The notes below the pieces were generated by a model. It ran no database searches and was not told the origin of the DNA. It saw only the letters and a list, made by a program, of their open reading frames with translations. From DASYXZ01 sp035308965 (GTDB lineage: Bacteria > Acidobacteriota > Terriglobia > UBA7540), in NCBI GenBank assembly GCA_035308965.1, contig DATGFN010000043.1:124001-188000 (forward strand): 64,000 nt of DNA, given 5' to 3'. This document shows, piece by piece, positions 1 through 10,000 of this stretch (its first letter is position 1; each line of letters starts with the position of its first letter). The position numbers were made by a program, and so were the translations under genes.

Positions 1-675
1 ACCGATTGGTTACCCGATTACTCGGTCATATCCAGAATGGGCTCCATTCCAGAATCAGACCACCCCATCTGATGATTCCACACCTGCCGCCCGATGATGC
101 AAGCCGACCCTTGCTGACTAGAATCTGCCAACCTTTTTGAAGTGAAGAGAGGGATGCCGTGGATCGGCCTTCAACAAGGCAAACGCCTTGTCGGCAAGTC
201 CCTGCACCGCGACAGGAAGAGACCGGCAGGAGGCCCAGAAGTCAGGAGAGGCGTGATGAGTCACAGCTTGGTGGACCGGCCCTCGCGGGTGGCCCATACG
301 TCGCGTTTTTTGCGATTTATGGGTTTAGGTCTCCGCCACAAACAACAAAGTCAGAAGAGGAAATTCATTTAATTTTAGTTTTGATGTCGCCAACATTCCA
401 TAGTTCGGAACGTAGGCGCGACCCGGCGGGTTCGACTCCGGAGGAGCGGGATAACTTGGCCCATGGCGTGAGCCGTGGGTTGGCGACATTCGCCCCAATG
501 GGGCCTCGGCTGACCACGGAGACAAGAAGTCGCGTTGTGAAATCCGCGGGCGCCCCAAGGGGCGCCCCTACGGGAAGGCCTCCCCGGTCGGAGCTACACC
601 AGGTTTTGCAAGGACGAGCCGCGGACTCGCCTAGGCGAGTCCGCGCTACCGAATTCCCGACTGTTTTTACAGCGA
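1..675. other. Gene-free stretch with palindromic repeats
   Basis: I see no convincing gene here. Open frames exist on both strands, but they have no ribosome binding site and run through repeats. Two perfect short palindromes are visible near 543-573 (GGGCGCCCC facing GGGGCGCCC) and near 620-645 (GCGGACTCGCC facing GGCGAGTCCGC). A smaller one, GCCCCAATGGGGC, lies near 493-505. These resemble the dispersed intergenic hairpins found elsewhere in the window. Confidence 0.6.
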
Positions 676-888
676 TTATTTGTGCCCGTGTTCCTCGACG
701 TGGGACTTTGCCGCTTCCGAGGCATGATGGGTCGCATGGAGGTGGTGCCCATGCGCGGCGTGGGCATGATGTGCGGCTTTTTCATGCTCACCCGCTTCGT
801 GATGATGCGCCGCCTTCTTGTGGTGACCGGCGGCGTGCTCATGGTGCTCAGCTGCCTTATGATGATGCTCTGCTGCGTGTTTGGACAT
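676..888 (-). CDS. Small histidine-rich protein (70 aa)
   Basis: The product is a 70-residue protein made almost only of His, Ala, Glu, Lys and Gly, with repeated AAxHH and HHEHA patterns and no signal peptide. I chose the ATG at 888 because AAAGGGGGAAAATTTC precedes it; a longer frame upstream has unrelated composition. Small proteins of this look are common hypothetical proteins in Acidobacteria and Proteobacteria. The density of His suggests binding of Ni, Zn, Cu or Co ions, or a buffering role, but that is inference. It stands alone. An inverted repeat lies upstream at 1105-1167. Confidence 0.75.
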   Translation of the reverse strand: MSKHAAEHHHKAAEHHEHAAGHHKKAAHHHEAGEHEKAAHHAHAAHGHHLHATHHASEAAKSHVEEHGHK

Positions 889-1104
889 GAAATTTTCCCC
901 CTTTGATTTGGCGCGGGTCCGTCCGCTTAACTGACATACCCTGCTGCGGTTGGCCACGGCAGGATGCACTGTACCGTGGTGAATGTTTTCCGAGGGTGAA
1001 GCTAATGTGAAGTTATGGTTAATTGTGGCCGGCTGGGGCAAAGCCAAAGCAGGAGCAATCCGTCGGCTGACGTACCGCACTCTATATAAAGAGCGACTTC
1101 AAGT

Positions 1105-1167
1105 AGCGCCGACCTTCAGGTCGGCATCTCTATTTTTCCCAAACGTGCCGACCTGAAGGTCGGCGCT
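1105..1167. repeat. Inverted pair of self-complementary hairpins
   Basis: A perfect 22-bp inverted repeat (1105-1126 and 1146-1167) has a 19-nt T-rich spacer. Each arm is itself a hairpin, CCGACC-TTCA-GGTCGG. Paired mini-hairpins in opposite orientation are the layout of REP doublets (BIMEs). The TTCA loop is shared with hairpins around the transposase at 29024. Confidence 0.8.
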
Positions 1168-1308
1168 GTGGGTATACATGCACGGACGGAAATGAGCCGT
1201 CGACTGACGGACTCGGAAAGGGAAAGAGGGGCGCCCTCCTCGGCTCCCCTCTCGGTCCCTCTCTGAATCGCCCGCATGTTTGTGCAAGCGGGATTAGGAT
1301 TAAGTTGC

Positions 1309-1905
1309 CTAGCTGGTTGCGTGATGATGATGTGGCCAGAATTCTCGCGCCACGTGGGTGGAGGCTGTAATGCCGAGGGTGATGCCGCCGGAACTAAGTC
1401 CGCCGGCAAGCGTCCGAGTGGACGCCGGCTGCCATGCGCGCGAGATCATACCGCTGCCGAAAGCGCCGGATAGGTTCCCGGCTGCGACCGTTTTTTTGCC
1501 GGTCGTGGTCTTATGCGTGATCACTGTGCTTTCCAGGGCATATGCCATTCGCGGAGCAAAGCCGTGTTTGCCGGACGGGCGATAGCTCAACTCCTCATGC
1601 CGGACGCCGGCCACGCTATAGCGAATGGAATTATTCACGATATGAGTTCCGAACGACGAGGCGAAGCGCTTCCCAAACCCGCCCGCGCCCTGCCCCCATT
1701 CATGAGGTACATTTCGAGCCTGGTTAAGGCCCGCTCCGGCGGCGGAAGCAACCACCGATTTTCCACTGAACGTATTCCTTACGTAATCACTACGATTGCT
1801 GTCGTGCGCCGGGTGCTTCCATGGCTCCAACACTGACGCTGTCAGTGTCCCGGTCAGCGCGAAAAGCAAGATCACAGATAGGAGGGCTCTCTTCATGAAA
1901 GTCAT
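1309..1905 (-). CDS. Secreted protein of unknown function
   Basis: The 198-residue product starts with a clear Sec signal peptide: MTFMKRALLSVILLFALTG, then an Ala/Ser cleavage region at about residue 23. The mature part has many Gly, Ser, Ala and His residues and ends in HHHHATS. No known domain is recognisable. An AAGGAGGT lies 5 nt before the ATG at 1905; a second in-frame ATG at 1896 has a longer spacing of 14 nt, so either start is possible. The gene stands alone, divergent from leuA. Its function cannot be assigned from the sequence. Confidence 0.7.
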   Translation of the reverse strand: MTFMKRALLSVILLFALTGTLTASVLEPWKHPAHDSNRSDYVRNTFSGKSVVASAAGAGLNQARNVPHEWGQGAGGFGKRFASSFGTHIVNNSIRYSVAGVRHEELSYRPSGKHGFAPRMAYALESTVITHKTTTGKKTVAAGNLSGAFGSGMISRAWQPASTRTLAGGLSSGGITLGITASTHVAREFWPHHHHATS

Positions 1906-2092
1906 AAATTACCTCCTTAAACTATATTTGACGGGGTGGCGATTCAATCGGTTGCACGCCTTCAAGTCATTGAAAATAAGCCGCTAAAGTTCGCAGCGCT
2001 CCCGCCTTCACCCCTATTGCGTGGCGCCCACGCTCCGTAATTTGGAATTTAGGCGATCGAGATCACGCATAGGTGGGGTCCCAATTTGCACT

Positions 2093-2162
2093 CTGGGAGC
2101 GCGGGCGTCTCGCCCGCCTTTTCCTTATCACTTGATTGCGGGCGAGACGCCCGCGCTCCCAG
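2093..2162. repeat. Inverted pair of self-complementary hairpins
   Basis: A perfect 25-bp inverted repeat (2093-2117 and 2138-2162) flanks a 20-nt spacer. Each arm folds on itself (GCGGGCG-TCT-CGCCCGC). It has the same two-hairpin design as 1105-1167 but an unrelated stem sequence. It sits about 145 bp upstream of leuA, in a 400-bp gap (1906-2306) with no other feature I can support. Confidence 0.8.
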
Positions 2163-2306
2163 GAAAATCAGGAGACTATCCGTGAGTAAATATTCTTGAC
2201 CTACCGACCGGTAGGTTGTTAAACTGGCTGAACTCCCGATGATTCCCAACCATCGGTTCACGCGCCTCGATGGTTTTGCGGATCGAGCGGGGCGGAGGTC
2301 ATCCCC

Positions 2307-3899
2307 ATGCCCGAAAAGATTTTTGTTTTTGACACCACGCTGCGCGATGGCGAGCAGTCACCGGGCTGCAGCATGAGCGTTCAAGAAAAATTGGAGATGG
2401 CCCGCCAGCTTGACAGCCTGGGTGTGGACATTCTCGAGGCCGGATTCCCTATCGCGTCAGTGGGCGACTATGAAGCCGTAAAGGCCGTTTCAGCCGAAGT
2501 CCGCCGCCCGGTGATCGCTGCCCTGGCCCGCGCCAACGCCAAGGATATTGACCGCGCCTGGGACGCGCTTAAAGAAGCGGCGCGCCCGCGCATCCACACT
2601 TTTCTTGCCACCTCGGACATCCACCTGAAGTTCAAGCTGCGCAAAACGCGCGAGGAAATCTTGAAGATGATCTCCGCGTCGGTGGGCCACGCCAAATCGC
2701 TTTGCCCCGATGTCGAGTTTTCTCCCGAGGACGCCGGGCGCACCGACCGCAGCTACCTCATTGAGTGCTGCCACGCCGCTGTGGAAGCAGGCGCCAACGT
2801 CCTGAACCTTCCCGACACGGTGGGCTATTGCATTGAACCCGAATACCTGCAGATGTTCGCGGACGTCAAGGCGCGCGTCCCCGGCATGGACGGCGTGATG
2901 CTGAGCACGCACACCCACGACGATCTGGGCCTGGCTGTGGCGAACACGCTGGCAGGAATTCAGGGGGGAGCGCGGCAAATCGAATGCACCATCAACGGCA
3001 TCGGGGAGCGCGCCGGCAACGCGGCTCTGGAAGAAATTGTGATGGCCATGTACGTTCGCCGCGACGTGATTCCCGTGTTTACGGACATCCATCCCGAAGA
3101 GCTCTATGCTTCCAGCCAAATGCTCACCCGGCTCACCGGCATGGTGGTGCAGCGCAACAAAGCCATTGTGGGCCGCAACGCGTTTGCCCATGAGGCGGGC
3201 ATTCACCAAGATGGCGTGCTGAAGAATGCCATCACTTATGAAATCATCACACCGCTCACCGTAGGCGCGCCCAGCAACCACATCGTGCTGGGAAAACATT
3301 CCGGGCGCCACGCGCTGGCGCAGCGTTACACGGATATGGGCTATACCCTGAGCAAGCCGGAAATCGAACGCGCCTACGAACTATTCTGCCGGATTGCTGA
3401 CCGCAAGAAACAGGTTTATGACGAAGACCTGATCGGCATCGTCAGCGAAGGGCTGGATCATTTGCCGGAATCGTACACGCTCCGGCTTTTCCAATCCGTA
3501 TCCTCGAGCAAAGGCCGGGCCACGGCAACGGTGGAGCTTGAAAAAGAGGGCCGCGTTTTCCACGACTCCGCCACCGCTGAGGGGCCGTGCGATTCAGCCT
3601 TTCGCGCCATAGACCGGATTACCGGCGTGCCCGGAACGGTATCGGATTTTTCCGTGCACACGGTGGGCCCGGGAACGGATGGCATGGCGGAAGTTTCTAT
3701 TCGCGCCATATTTGAAGGTCGGGAATTTACCGGAAAATCCACCAGCCACAATGTGGTGGAAGCGGCAGCGCGAGCATATCTGCAAGCAGCCAACAAGGCT
3801 GCCTATGAAATTAAGCGCATCGCGGAAAGCGCCGATTTGGCCGCCCACCCAGTCCATTCTAACAAGCTTACTGATAGATTTTTCCCCGGTGGCTATTAA
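2307..3899 (+). CDS. leuA: 2-isopropylmalate synthase
   Basis: This enzyme makes 2-isopropylmalate from acetyl-CoA and 2-oxoisovalerate, the first committed step of leucine synthesis. The 530-residue product is the long form. It has an N-terminal HMGL-like TIM barrel with the start motif FDTTLRDGEQSPG (about residues 8-20), metal ligands in STHTHDD, and the family motif near GERAGNAALEE. It also has a C-terminal regulatory domain from about residue 390, which in this family binds leucine for feedback inhibition. GGAGGT precedes the ATG. leuB lies downstream on the same strand after a 237-bp AT-rich gap; leuC and leuD are not in the window. Confidence 0.97.
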   Translation: MPEKIFVFDTTLRDGEQSPGCSMSVQEKLEMARQLDSLGVDILEAGFPIASVGDYEAVKAVSAEVRRPVIAALARANAKDIDRAWDALKEAARPRIHTFLATSDIHLKFKLRKTREEILKMISASVGHAKSLCPDVEFSPEDAGRTDRSYLIECCHAAVEAGANVLNLPDTVGYCIEPEYLQMFADVKARVPGMDGVMLSTHTHDDLGLAVANTLAGIQGGARQIECTINGIGERAGNAALEEIVMAMYVRRDVIPVFTDIHPEELYASSQMLTRLTGMVVQRNKAIVGRNAFAHEAGIHQDGVLKNAITYEIITPLTVGAPSNHIVLGKHSGRHALAQRYTDMGYTLSKPEIERAYELFCRIADRKKQVYDEDLIGIVSEGLDHLPESYTLRLFQSVSSSKGRATATVELEKEGRVFHDSATAEGPCDSAFRAIDRITGVPGTVSDFSVHTVGPGTDGMAEVSIRAIFEGREFTGKSTSHNVVEAAARAYLQAANKAAYEIKRIAESADLAAHPVHSNKLTDRFFPGGY

Positions 3900-4136
3900 T
3901 CATTTCAAAAATTAATTATCGAAACCTGGAATAACGTTGATTGATTAACACTCTTATTTTCAATCGCTTACGCTTTAGCCTGTCGATGCATAGAAGCGAT
4001 ATAAGTATAACAAAATAAAACATTTATTCTATCCTAGCCGGAATTATATAACACCAAGAAAATCCTGGCCGTTTTCCACACATTTTCCACAGAAACAGCT
4101 TGATTTTTACCTGCCGAATCCCGTAGATTATAGATA
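3900..4136. other. AT-rich gap with two DnaA-box-like 9-mers
   Basis: The gap between leuA and leuB is much richer in A and T than its neighbours. At its right end, TTTTCCACA occurs twice (4072-4080 and 4083-4091), 11 bp apart. This 9-mer fits the relaxed DnaA box consensus TTWTNCACA. No dnaA, dnaN or gyrB gene is near, so an origin is not claimed. No gene or clear terminator hairpin is visible. Confidence 0.4.
4100..4136 (+). promoter_or_regulatory. Candidate promoter of leuB (leaderless?)
   Basis: TTGATT (4100-4105) and TAGATT (4124-4129) are spaced by 18 nt and resemble -35 and -10 boxes. The expected transcription start, about 7 nt after the -10 box, falls at or next to the A of the leuB ATG. 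leuB has no Shine-Dalgarno sequence, so a leaderless mRNA is possible. This is inference from spacing only. Confidence 0.3.
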
Positions 4137-5243
4137 ATGCAAGGCCTATTCAGGGTGGCGCTCTTGCCGGGGGACGGGATTGGCCCCGAAGTTACGGCCG
4201 AAGCCGTCAAGGCGCTTAAAACGATTGAAGAGGTTCGCGGCCCCACTTTCCGATTTCAGTCTGGACTGATCGGCGGAAGTGCAGTGGATGCCACGGCCGT
4301 GCCTCTCCCCGCCGAAACCATTGCCATTTGCAACAACTCGGACGCCATCCTGATGGGCGCTGTGGGCGGCCCGCAGTGGGACACTAAGCGGCCGGAGATT
4401 CGTCCGGAACAGGGGCTCCTTCAGCTTCGCCAGCGAATGGGTTTGTACGTGAACCTGCGCCCCGCCAAGGTGCTTGATTCGTTGGCGGGACTTTCAGCAT
4501 TGAAAACGGAATTTGTACGCGGCACCGACCTGGTAATCGTCCGCGAGCTGATGGGCGGAATCTATTTCGGTAACCCGCGCGGCATCTTCGCCAAGAATGG
4601 CGAGCGCATGGGAATCAACACAGAGATTTATCGCGAGCACGAAGTGGAGCGCGTGGCGCATCGCGCCTTTCAACTGGCCAGGACGCGGCGCAAGAAATTG
4701 ACTTCGGTGGATAAGGCCAACGTGCTCGAAACCTCACGCCTCTGGCGCGAAGTGGTCACCCGAATCGGGCGCTCCTATACGGACGTCGAACTCAATCACA
4801 TTTATGTGGATAGCTGCGCCATGCAATTGATTGAACGGCCCACCAGCTTTGACGTGATCCTGACCAATAACTTGTTTGGCGATATTTTGAGTGACGAGGC
4901 CGCCATGCTCACCGGAAGCATCGGCCTTCTTCCTTCCGCCAGCCTGGGCGAACGCTACGCTCTCTACGAGCCCGTGCACGGCAGCGCGCCGGACATTGCC
5001 GGCCGCAATCGCGCCAATCCGGTGGCCGCCATCGCTTCCGCCGCCCTCATGATGCGGTATTCGTTCCGCATGGAAAACGTGGCCGCGGCCTTCGAGGCCG
5101 CCATCGAAAAAGTGCTGAAGCGCGGCGTGCGCACCTCTGAAATGCCCGGCCGCAAACGTCCCGTCACGACTTCACGCATGGGCGACCTGATTGCCGCCGA
5201 AATCCGAAAAATTCTCAAGTCCGCCAAATTTCGCGAGACTTAG
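4137..5243 (+). CDS. leuB: 3-isopropylmalate dehydrogenase
   Basis: This enzyme oxidatively decarboxylates 3-isopropylmalate with NAD+ in leucine synthesis. The 368-residue product has the usual family length. It opens with RVALLPGDGIGPEV, carries the substrate-loop arginines in LLQLRQRMGLYVNLRP, has RELMGGIYFG, and has the metal-binding LFGDILSDEA motif followed by the NAD-binding GSAPDIAGRNRANP stretch (about residues 280-295). There is no ribosome binding site before the ATG at 4137, and the start matches the family N-terminus. It lies downstream of leuA but may have its own promoter. Confidence 0.97.
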   Translation: MQGLFRVALLPGDGIGPEVTAEAVKALKTIEEVRGPTFRFQSGLIGGSAVDATAVPLPAETIAICNNSDAILMGAVGGPQWDTKRPEIRPEQGLLQLRQRMGLYVNLRPAKVLDSLAGLSALKTEFVRGTDLVIVRELMGGIYFGNPRGIFAKNGERMGINTEIYREHEVERVAHRAFQLARTRRKKLTSVDKANVLETSRLWREVVTRIGRSYTDVELNHIYVDSCAMQLIERPTSFDVILTNNLFGDILSDEAAMLTGSIGLLPSASLGERYALYEPVHGSAPDIAGRNRANPVAAIASAALMMRYSFRMENVAAAFEAAIEKVLKRGVRTSEMPGRKRPVTTSRMGDLIAAEIRKILKSAKFRET

Positions 5244-5440
5244 GATTGGCCCCGCCCAATTCGCACCAGCCTCCAAGCACGCTTTTTCATCCTCCCCAAA
5301 TGCAGGTCTTTACCGGATTCCATCGGCCGCCTATCCGAGCGAGAATTGTGAGGACTGCGGTCGCGAGGTCAAAGGTACTTCGTGGCTTAGCTGAATGGAA
5401 ACTTGAATTTGGCCGGAGACAGGGCCATTATCCAGGAACA

Positions 5441-6805
5441 ATGATGGAGAGATTCACAGCGCGGGTGCATTCCAGGATTTTCACGGTTGCCCTGTTTTTC
5501 TTTTTGAGTTTTTGTTCCATGCCTCCTTCACTCGGCTATTCGGTTCTGACTCACGAAGCCATCATCGACTCGGAATGGGACGGGCCGATCAAGGCTTCTT
5601 TGCTGCGGCGTTTCCCGAACGCCACGCCGGAACAATTGCGCGAAGCCCACGCCTATGCGTATGGCGGCTCCGTGATTCAGGACATGGGTTACTACCCTTT
5701 TGGCAGCCGATTCTTCAGCCACCTTACCCATTACGTCAGGAGCGCTGATTTTGTCAGCACGCTGGTAGCTGAATCGCAGAATCTGAACGAATACGCCTTC
5801 GCCCTTGGAGCGGTCTCTCACTATGTGGCGGACAACCAGGGCCACGATATTGCGGTGAACCGTTCCGTCCCGCTCCTCTACCCCAAATTGCGCAATAAAT
5901 TCGGGGACCGCATGACCTGGGAACAGGATCCGGAAGCCCATGTTCTCACCGAGTTTGGCTTTGACGTGTTGGAAGAGGTGGCCATGCACAACGCGCCCCA
6001 GGCCTACCGGGATTGGATTGGATTTAAGGTTGCCAAGCCGTTGCTCGATCGCGCCTTCAAAAAGACTTATGGTCTGGAATTGTCCAAGCAAATGTTGAAT
6101 CTGAACCTGGCCTTGAGCGCCTACCGCAAACTCGCTTCAAAACTCATTCCGGAAATGGCGGAAGTGGCCTGGGCCCTGCGGCGAAGGGAACTGGAAGGTC
6201 TTGCCTCGAGTGTGGATCATCAAAAGCTGTATCACCTCTCGCGTGAAAGCTACCAAGCGTGGCGCGGGAAATATACCAAGCCCGGACCCGGAGATAAGCT
6301 CACGGCATTTGTTTTCAGGCTTATTCCAAAATTCTGGTTCCTCAATTCGCTTGATTTCCACGCACCGACGGTAGAAACGGAACGGTTTTTTGCCGAGGGT
6401 TTGAGGGCCACAGTATCGAACTACGAATCACTTCTCAATGTATTGAACTCGGGCGGATTTGATCCGCCTAACGTAAACCTGGATACCGGCCGGCCCACTG
6501 AGCCCGGTGAGTACATCCATTGCGACCTGGCGTATGCTCAATTGCTTCACAAGCTTGAGCGCGAACGTTTTGCCGGAGTCTCGCCGGACCTTCGCGAGGA
6601 CTTGCTCGCCTTTTTTAGCGATCCCGCCGCCAACTCTCTGCAACAACAACCACGGCGGTGGAACAAGGTCGAACATGATTTGAGTGAACTTTCGAATGAA
6701 ACTAAGATTGCGAAAAGTTCATCCAGCGACGGTCCCGTCAATGACTGGGGGGCGAATTTGGCCGTTTCCGATCTGTCGCGAGCGGCAACCTCACCGCCGA
6801 AGTGA
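5441..6805 (+). CDS. Secreted zinc-dependent phospholipase C-like protein
   Basis: The 454-residue product has a signal peptide (hydrophobic stretch FTVALFFFLSFC, then SLGYS). Its N-terminal half resembles the zinc-dependent phospholipase C / S1-P1 nuclease fold, with likely metal ligands in LTHEAIID, QDMGYYPFG, FFSHLTHY and AVSHYVADNQGHD. The C-terminal 200 residues are unassigned. By family it would cut phosphodiester bonds outside the cytoplasm; the substrate is unknown. The ATG at 5441 (or 5444) follows AGGAA; a longer frame from 5246 lacks a signal peptide and is not preferred. The 197 bp between leuB and this start hold nothing recognisable. Confidence 0.75.
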   Translation: MMERFTARVHSRIFTVALFFFLSFCSMPPSLGYSVLTHEAIIDSEWDGPIKASLLRRFPNATPEQLREAHAYAYGGSVIQDMGYYPFGSRFFSHLTHYVRSADFVSTLVAESQNLNEYAFALGAVSHYVADNQGHDIAVNRSVPLLYPKLRNKFGDRMTWEQDPEAHVLTEFGFDVLEEVAMHNAPQAYRDWIGFKVAKPLLDRAFKKTYGLELSKQMLNLNLALSAYRKLASKLIPEMAEVAWALRRRELEGLASSVDHQKLYHLSRESYQAWRGKYTKPGPGDKLTAFVFRLIPKFWFLNSLDFHAPTVETERFFAEGLRATVSNYESLLNVLNSGGFDPPNVNLDTGRPTEPGEYIHCDLAYAQLLHKLERERFAGVSPDLREDLLAFFSDPAANSLQQQPRRWNKVEHDLSELSNETKIAKSSSSDGPVNDWGANLAVSDLSRAATSPPK

Positions 6806-7085
6806 TTTGTCCGGGCACAGAGACTTCATTCACCCTCGTGACGCCACCCCACCCCGGGGATGGCTAATGGACAGCAGGGTTTCAACCCAAAGAACATGCC
6901 TTTTTCCACACGACTTCCCTCTGCCGGCAGAATTCTGGTGTACACTGACTGAGGCGTGCTGGCCGAAACCGTAGGCCGGAAGTCAAAGTCATACCTTGAA
7001 TCCCGAACTCATACTGATTTCTTAAAAGCTTGTGTAAATTAGGAAGGGTCTGAAGCCAGAGATGATTATCAAGGAGCTTTTCAAT

Positions 7086-10000
7086 ATGAGAAGGATGATG
7101 TCCTCGCTTGGATTTTTCCTCCTAACTATCCTGGTAGCAGGAAATGGTCCGGCCTTCGGACAAACATTTCAAGCCGGCATTACGGGACTGGTCACAGATC
7201 CAACCGGGGGAGTAATACCCGGAGTGGTGGTCACCGCCGTCAACCAGAACAACGGCTTCCAGAGGGGCTCAACGACCTTGGAAGATGGAAGCTATGACAT
7301 CACTCTTCTACCTCCGGGGCAATACCGCCTGACCGCGCAGAAGCAGGGGTTTGAGAAATCGGACCGGGGCCCTCTGAACCTGGACGTGAACCAGCATTTG
7401 AAGGTCAACTTCCAGCTCAAAATCGGCATGCAGTCCACCACGGTCAACGTAAACGAGGGCGCACCGGTTCTTGAAACCCAAACTTCGTCGGTGGGCACAA
7501 CCCTCGAGCAGACAAAAGTGGAGGAAATACCCACTAATGGCCGCCAATTTCTGGAGTTGACCTTGCTTGTTCCCGGCGTGGTTCCCGGGACTTCGGGATC
7601 AAGAATCAGTGACCGAGGGGGAGCCATCAACGTCAACGGCATGCGAGATTCGATGAACTCCTATTGGCTCGACGGCCTTGACGATACGGCCATTGGAGTG
7701 GGCCAATTTACAGTAGCCCCACCGCTCGATTCGGTCCAGGAAATGCGCATGGAAACGGGCGTCTACGACGCCAAGTTCGGAGCTCACGCCGGCACGCAAA
7801 TGAACGTCGTCACCAAGTCGGGCGGCAACACTCTGCACGGCGAACTATACGAATTCCTCCGTAACAGCGCTCTCGACACGCGCGATTTTTTTGACCCCAC
7901 CGTCCCGCCCTTCCACCGCAATCAATTTGGGGCCACAGCGGACGGACCGGTCGTCGTTCCCGGCGTTTATAACGGGCACGACCGGACGTTTTTCTTTTCT
8001 GCCTTTGAGTTGTTGAGGGAAAATCGCGCTTTCTTTAACCGGGCCGTGGTCCCCACCCTCGCCGAACGCAACGGCGATTTCTCCGACCTTCTGAGTCCAG
8101 ACTGCCCTGTTCAAACTCTCTTAATCAATCCCCTCGCCCTTGGCCAGGGGTTGGTACAACCCTTCACCAACATCAACCAGGTTCTCCCGGCAGCCGACCC
8201 GGCGGGCCAGGCCATGGTGAATCTTTATCCCCAGCCCAATATATCGGGCGCCGGTTGCGGCAGCCCCAACTACACCACTCAGGTCAATCGCAAAATCAAT
8301 TTCAATGATTTCTTTGGCCGCGTGGACCACCGGTGGGGTGCGAAGGACAATCTTTTCTTCCGCTACAGCTTGAATGGTGACAATCAATTCCTCCCTTCCA
8401 ATACGAGTTCCCGCGCCGCCAGCACGAACATTCCCGGCTTCGGCACTTTTACTCATGACCAATACCAGATGGCCGGATTCGATTGGACGCACGAATTCAA
8501 TCATAGCGTCATCAACGAATTGAAGTTCGGTTACAACCGCTGGCAAATTCGGGATGATAATCAAGACGAAGGGAATCCCATCGCACAGCAATTGGGCCTT
8601 CAGGGGCTTCCCACCGCCAGCGCCAAGCACATCGGTTACCCCGAACTGAATTTTTCCTCCTACGATGGGCTGGGATCGGACACAACCGACCCTCAATCGG
8701 GCGCGGTGAATACGTTTCAACTCGCCGACACGGTTACTCAGGTTCGAGGCAATCATACGCTCGCCTATGGAATCGACATGCGAAGCGTCGAACGAGGCAA
8801 TTTCACCATCGATTCCCTGCTTCGCGGGCAATTCGATTTCACCGGACTCGTCACCGGGGGGCTGGGAAATCCTCAGGTGACCCAACCTCTGGGCTGTGGC
8901 GCCGCCTTCATTTGTGGAAACTCCATAGCGGATGCATTATTGGGATTACCCACCGATTGGCTGGCGGGGTTCCAACAATCCATTTCCGGCCATCTGGGCG
9001 AATACGATTTCTTCGGGCAGGACACATGGCGCGTCCGGTCGAACCTGACCCTGAGTTACGGATTGCGTTATGAATATAAGGGCCTGACCACCGACAAATA
9101 TAACCGCTTCGCGAATTTTGATTTCAAGAGTGGTTTGGTCATGGTCGCCGGAACGAAATCCGTAACCCTGGAAAATGTCGATCCAAACACAGGACTGTTT
9201 GTTCCCGTGGGTACGACCTCTCTGGGCGGGACCGGAGAGAATCGTTCACTGCAACAACCCGACAAGGATGACTTTGCTCCGCGATTTGGTTTTGCCTGGC
9301 AGCCATTCCATAACACGCAAACTGTGATTCGGGGAGGTTACGGCATTTTCTATAATCAGACTTTCGGGGACGTGTTTTTCCTGAAGGCCGCCAATCCGCC
9401 GTTTGTCCGAATCAATGCCGGGAACATCGGGGCGGCTTTTCCGGCCATTGCGACGGGCCAAATCCCTGTCGGATCCGGAGCCGTGATCGGCAATGCCCTT
9501 GCCGGCATTGTCGGACCTTTTTATCCGACCCTCAGCCCGTTCCAAATCGACTTTCAAGACGGCCTGGTGCACGAATGGAATCTGGACGTGCAGCGTCAAC
9601 TGTTCAACAACTGGGTGTTGGATGTAGGCTACGTGGGCACGCGCGGACTGCGCCTGCCCTTTGAAACCGATCCCAACCAACCCAAAAACTCCAACCCTGC
9701 CGCTTGTTTCGCCAGCCCCACCGGGGCATGCCCCAGCCTATATCCCAATCTTTCCGGATTCTCCTACACGCAGTCGAACGGCAAATCCATCTATCATGCC
9801 TTGCAGGTGAAGTTGGAAAGACACTTTGCCGCGGGCTTGTCCTTCCTCGGGGCCTACACTTATTCCAAGTCGATTGACACCAACTCGAGCGAATTCACCA
9901 CCAGCCGCGATCAGAATTTCCCCCAGAATTCCATGGACCTGGCAGCCGAGAAAGCGCGCTCGGACTTCGATTACCGCCATCGGCTGGTATTGGCTTACGT

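Noticed and set aside
159..890. Long plus-strand frame across the left edge and over the His-rich gene
   Set aside because: It runs through palindromic repeats and is antisense to the well-supported His-rich gene; composition is Arg/Pro-rich and there is no ribosome binding site.
2490..3311. 273-codon minus-strand frame inside leuA
   Set aside because: Antisense shadow of a conserved gene in GC-rich DNA; no independent support.
8121..8885. 254-codon minus-strand frame inside the first TonB receptor
   Set aside because: Antisense shadow; the plus-strand product has clear family motifs throughout.
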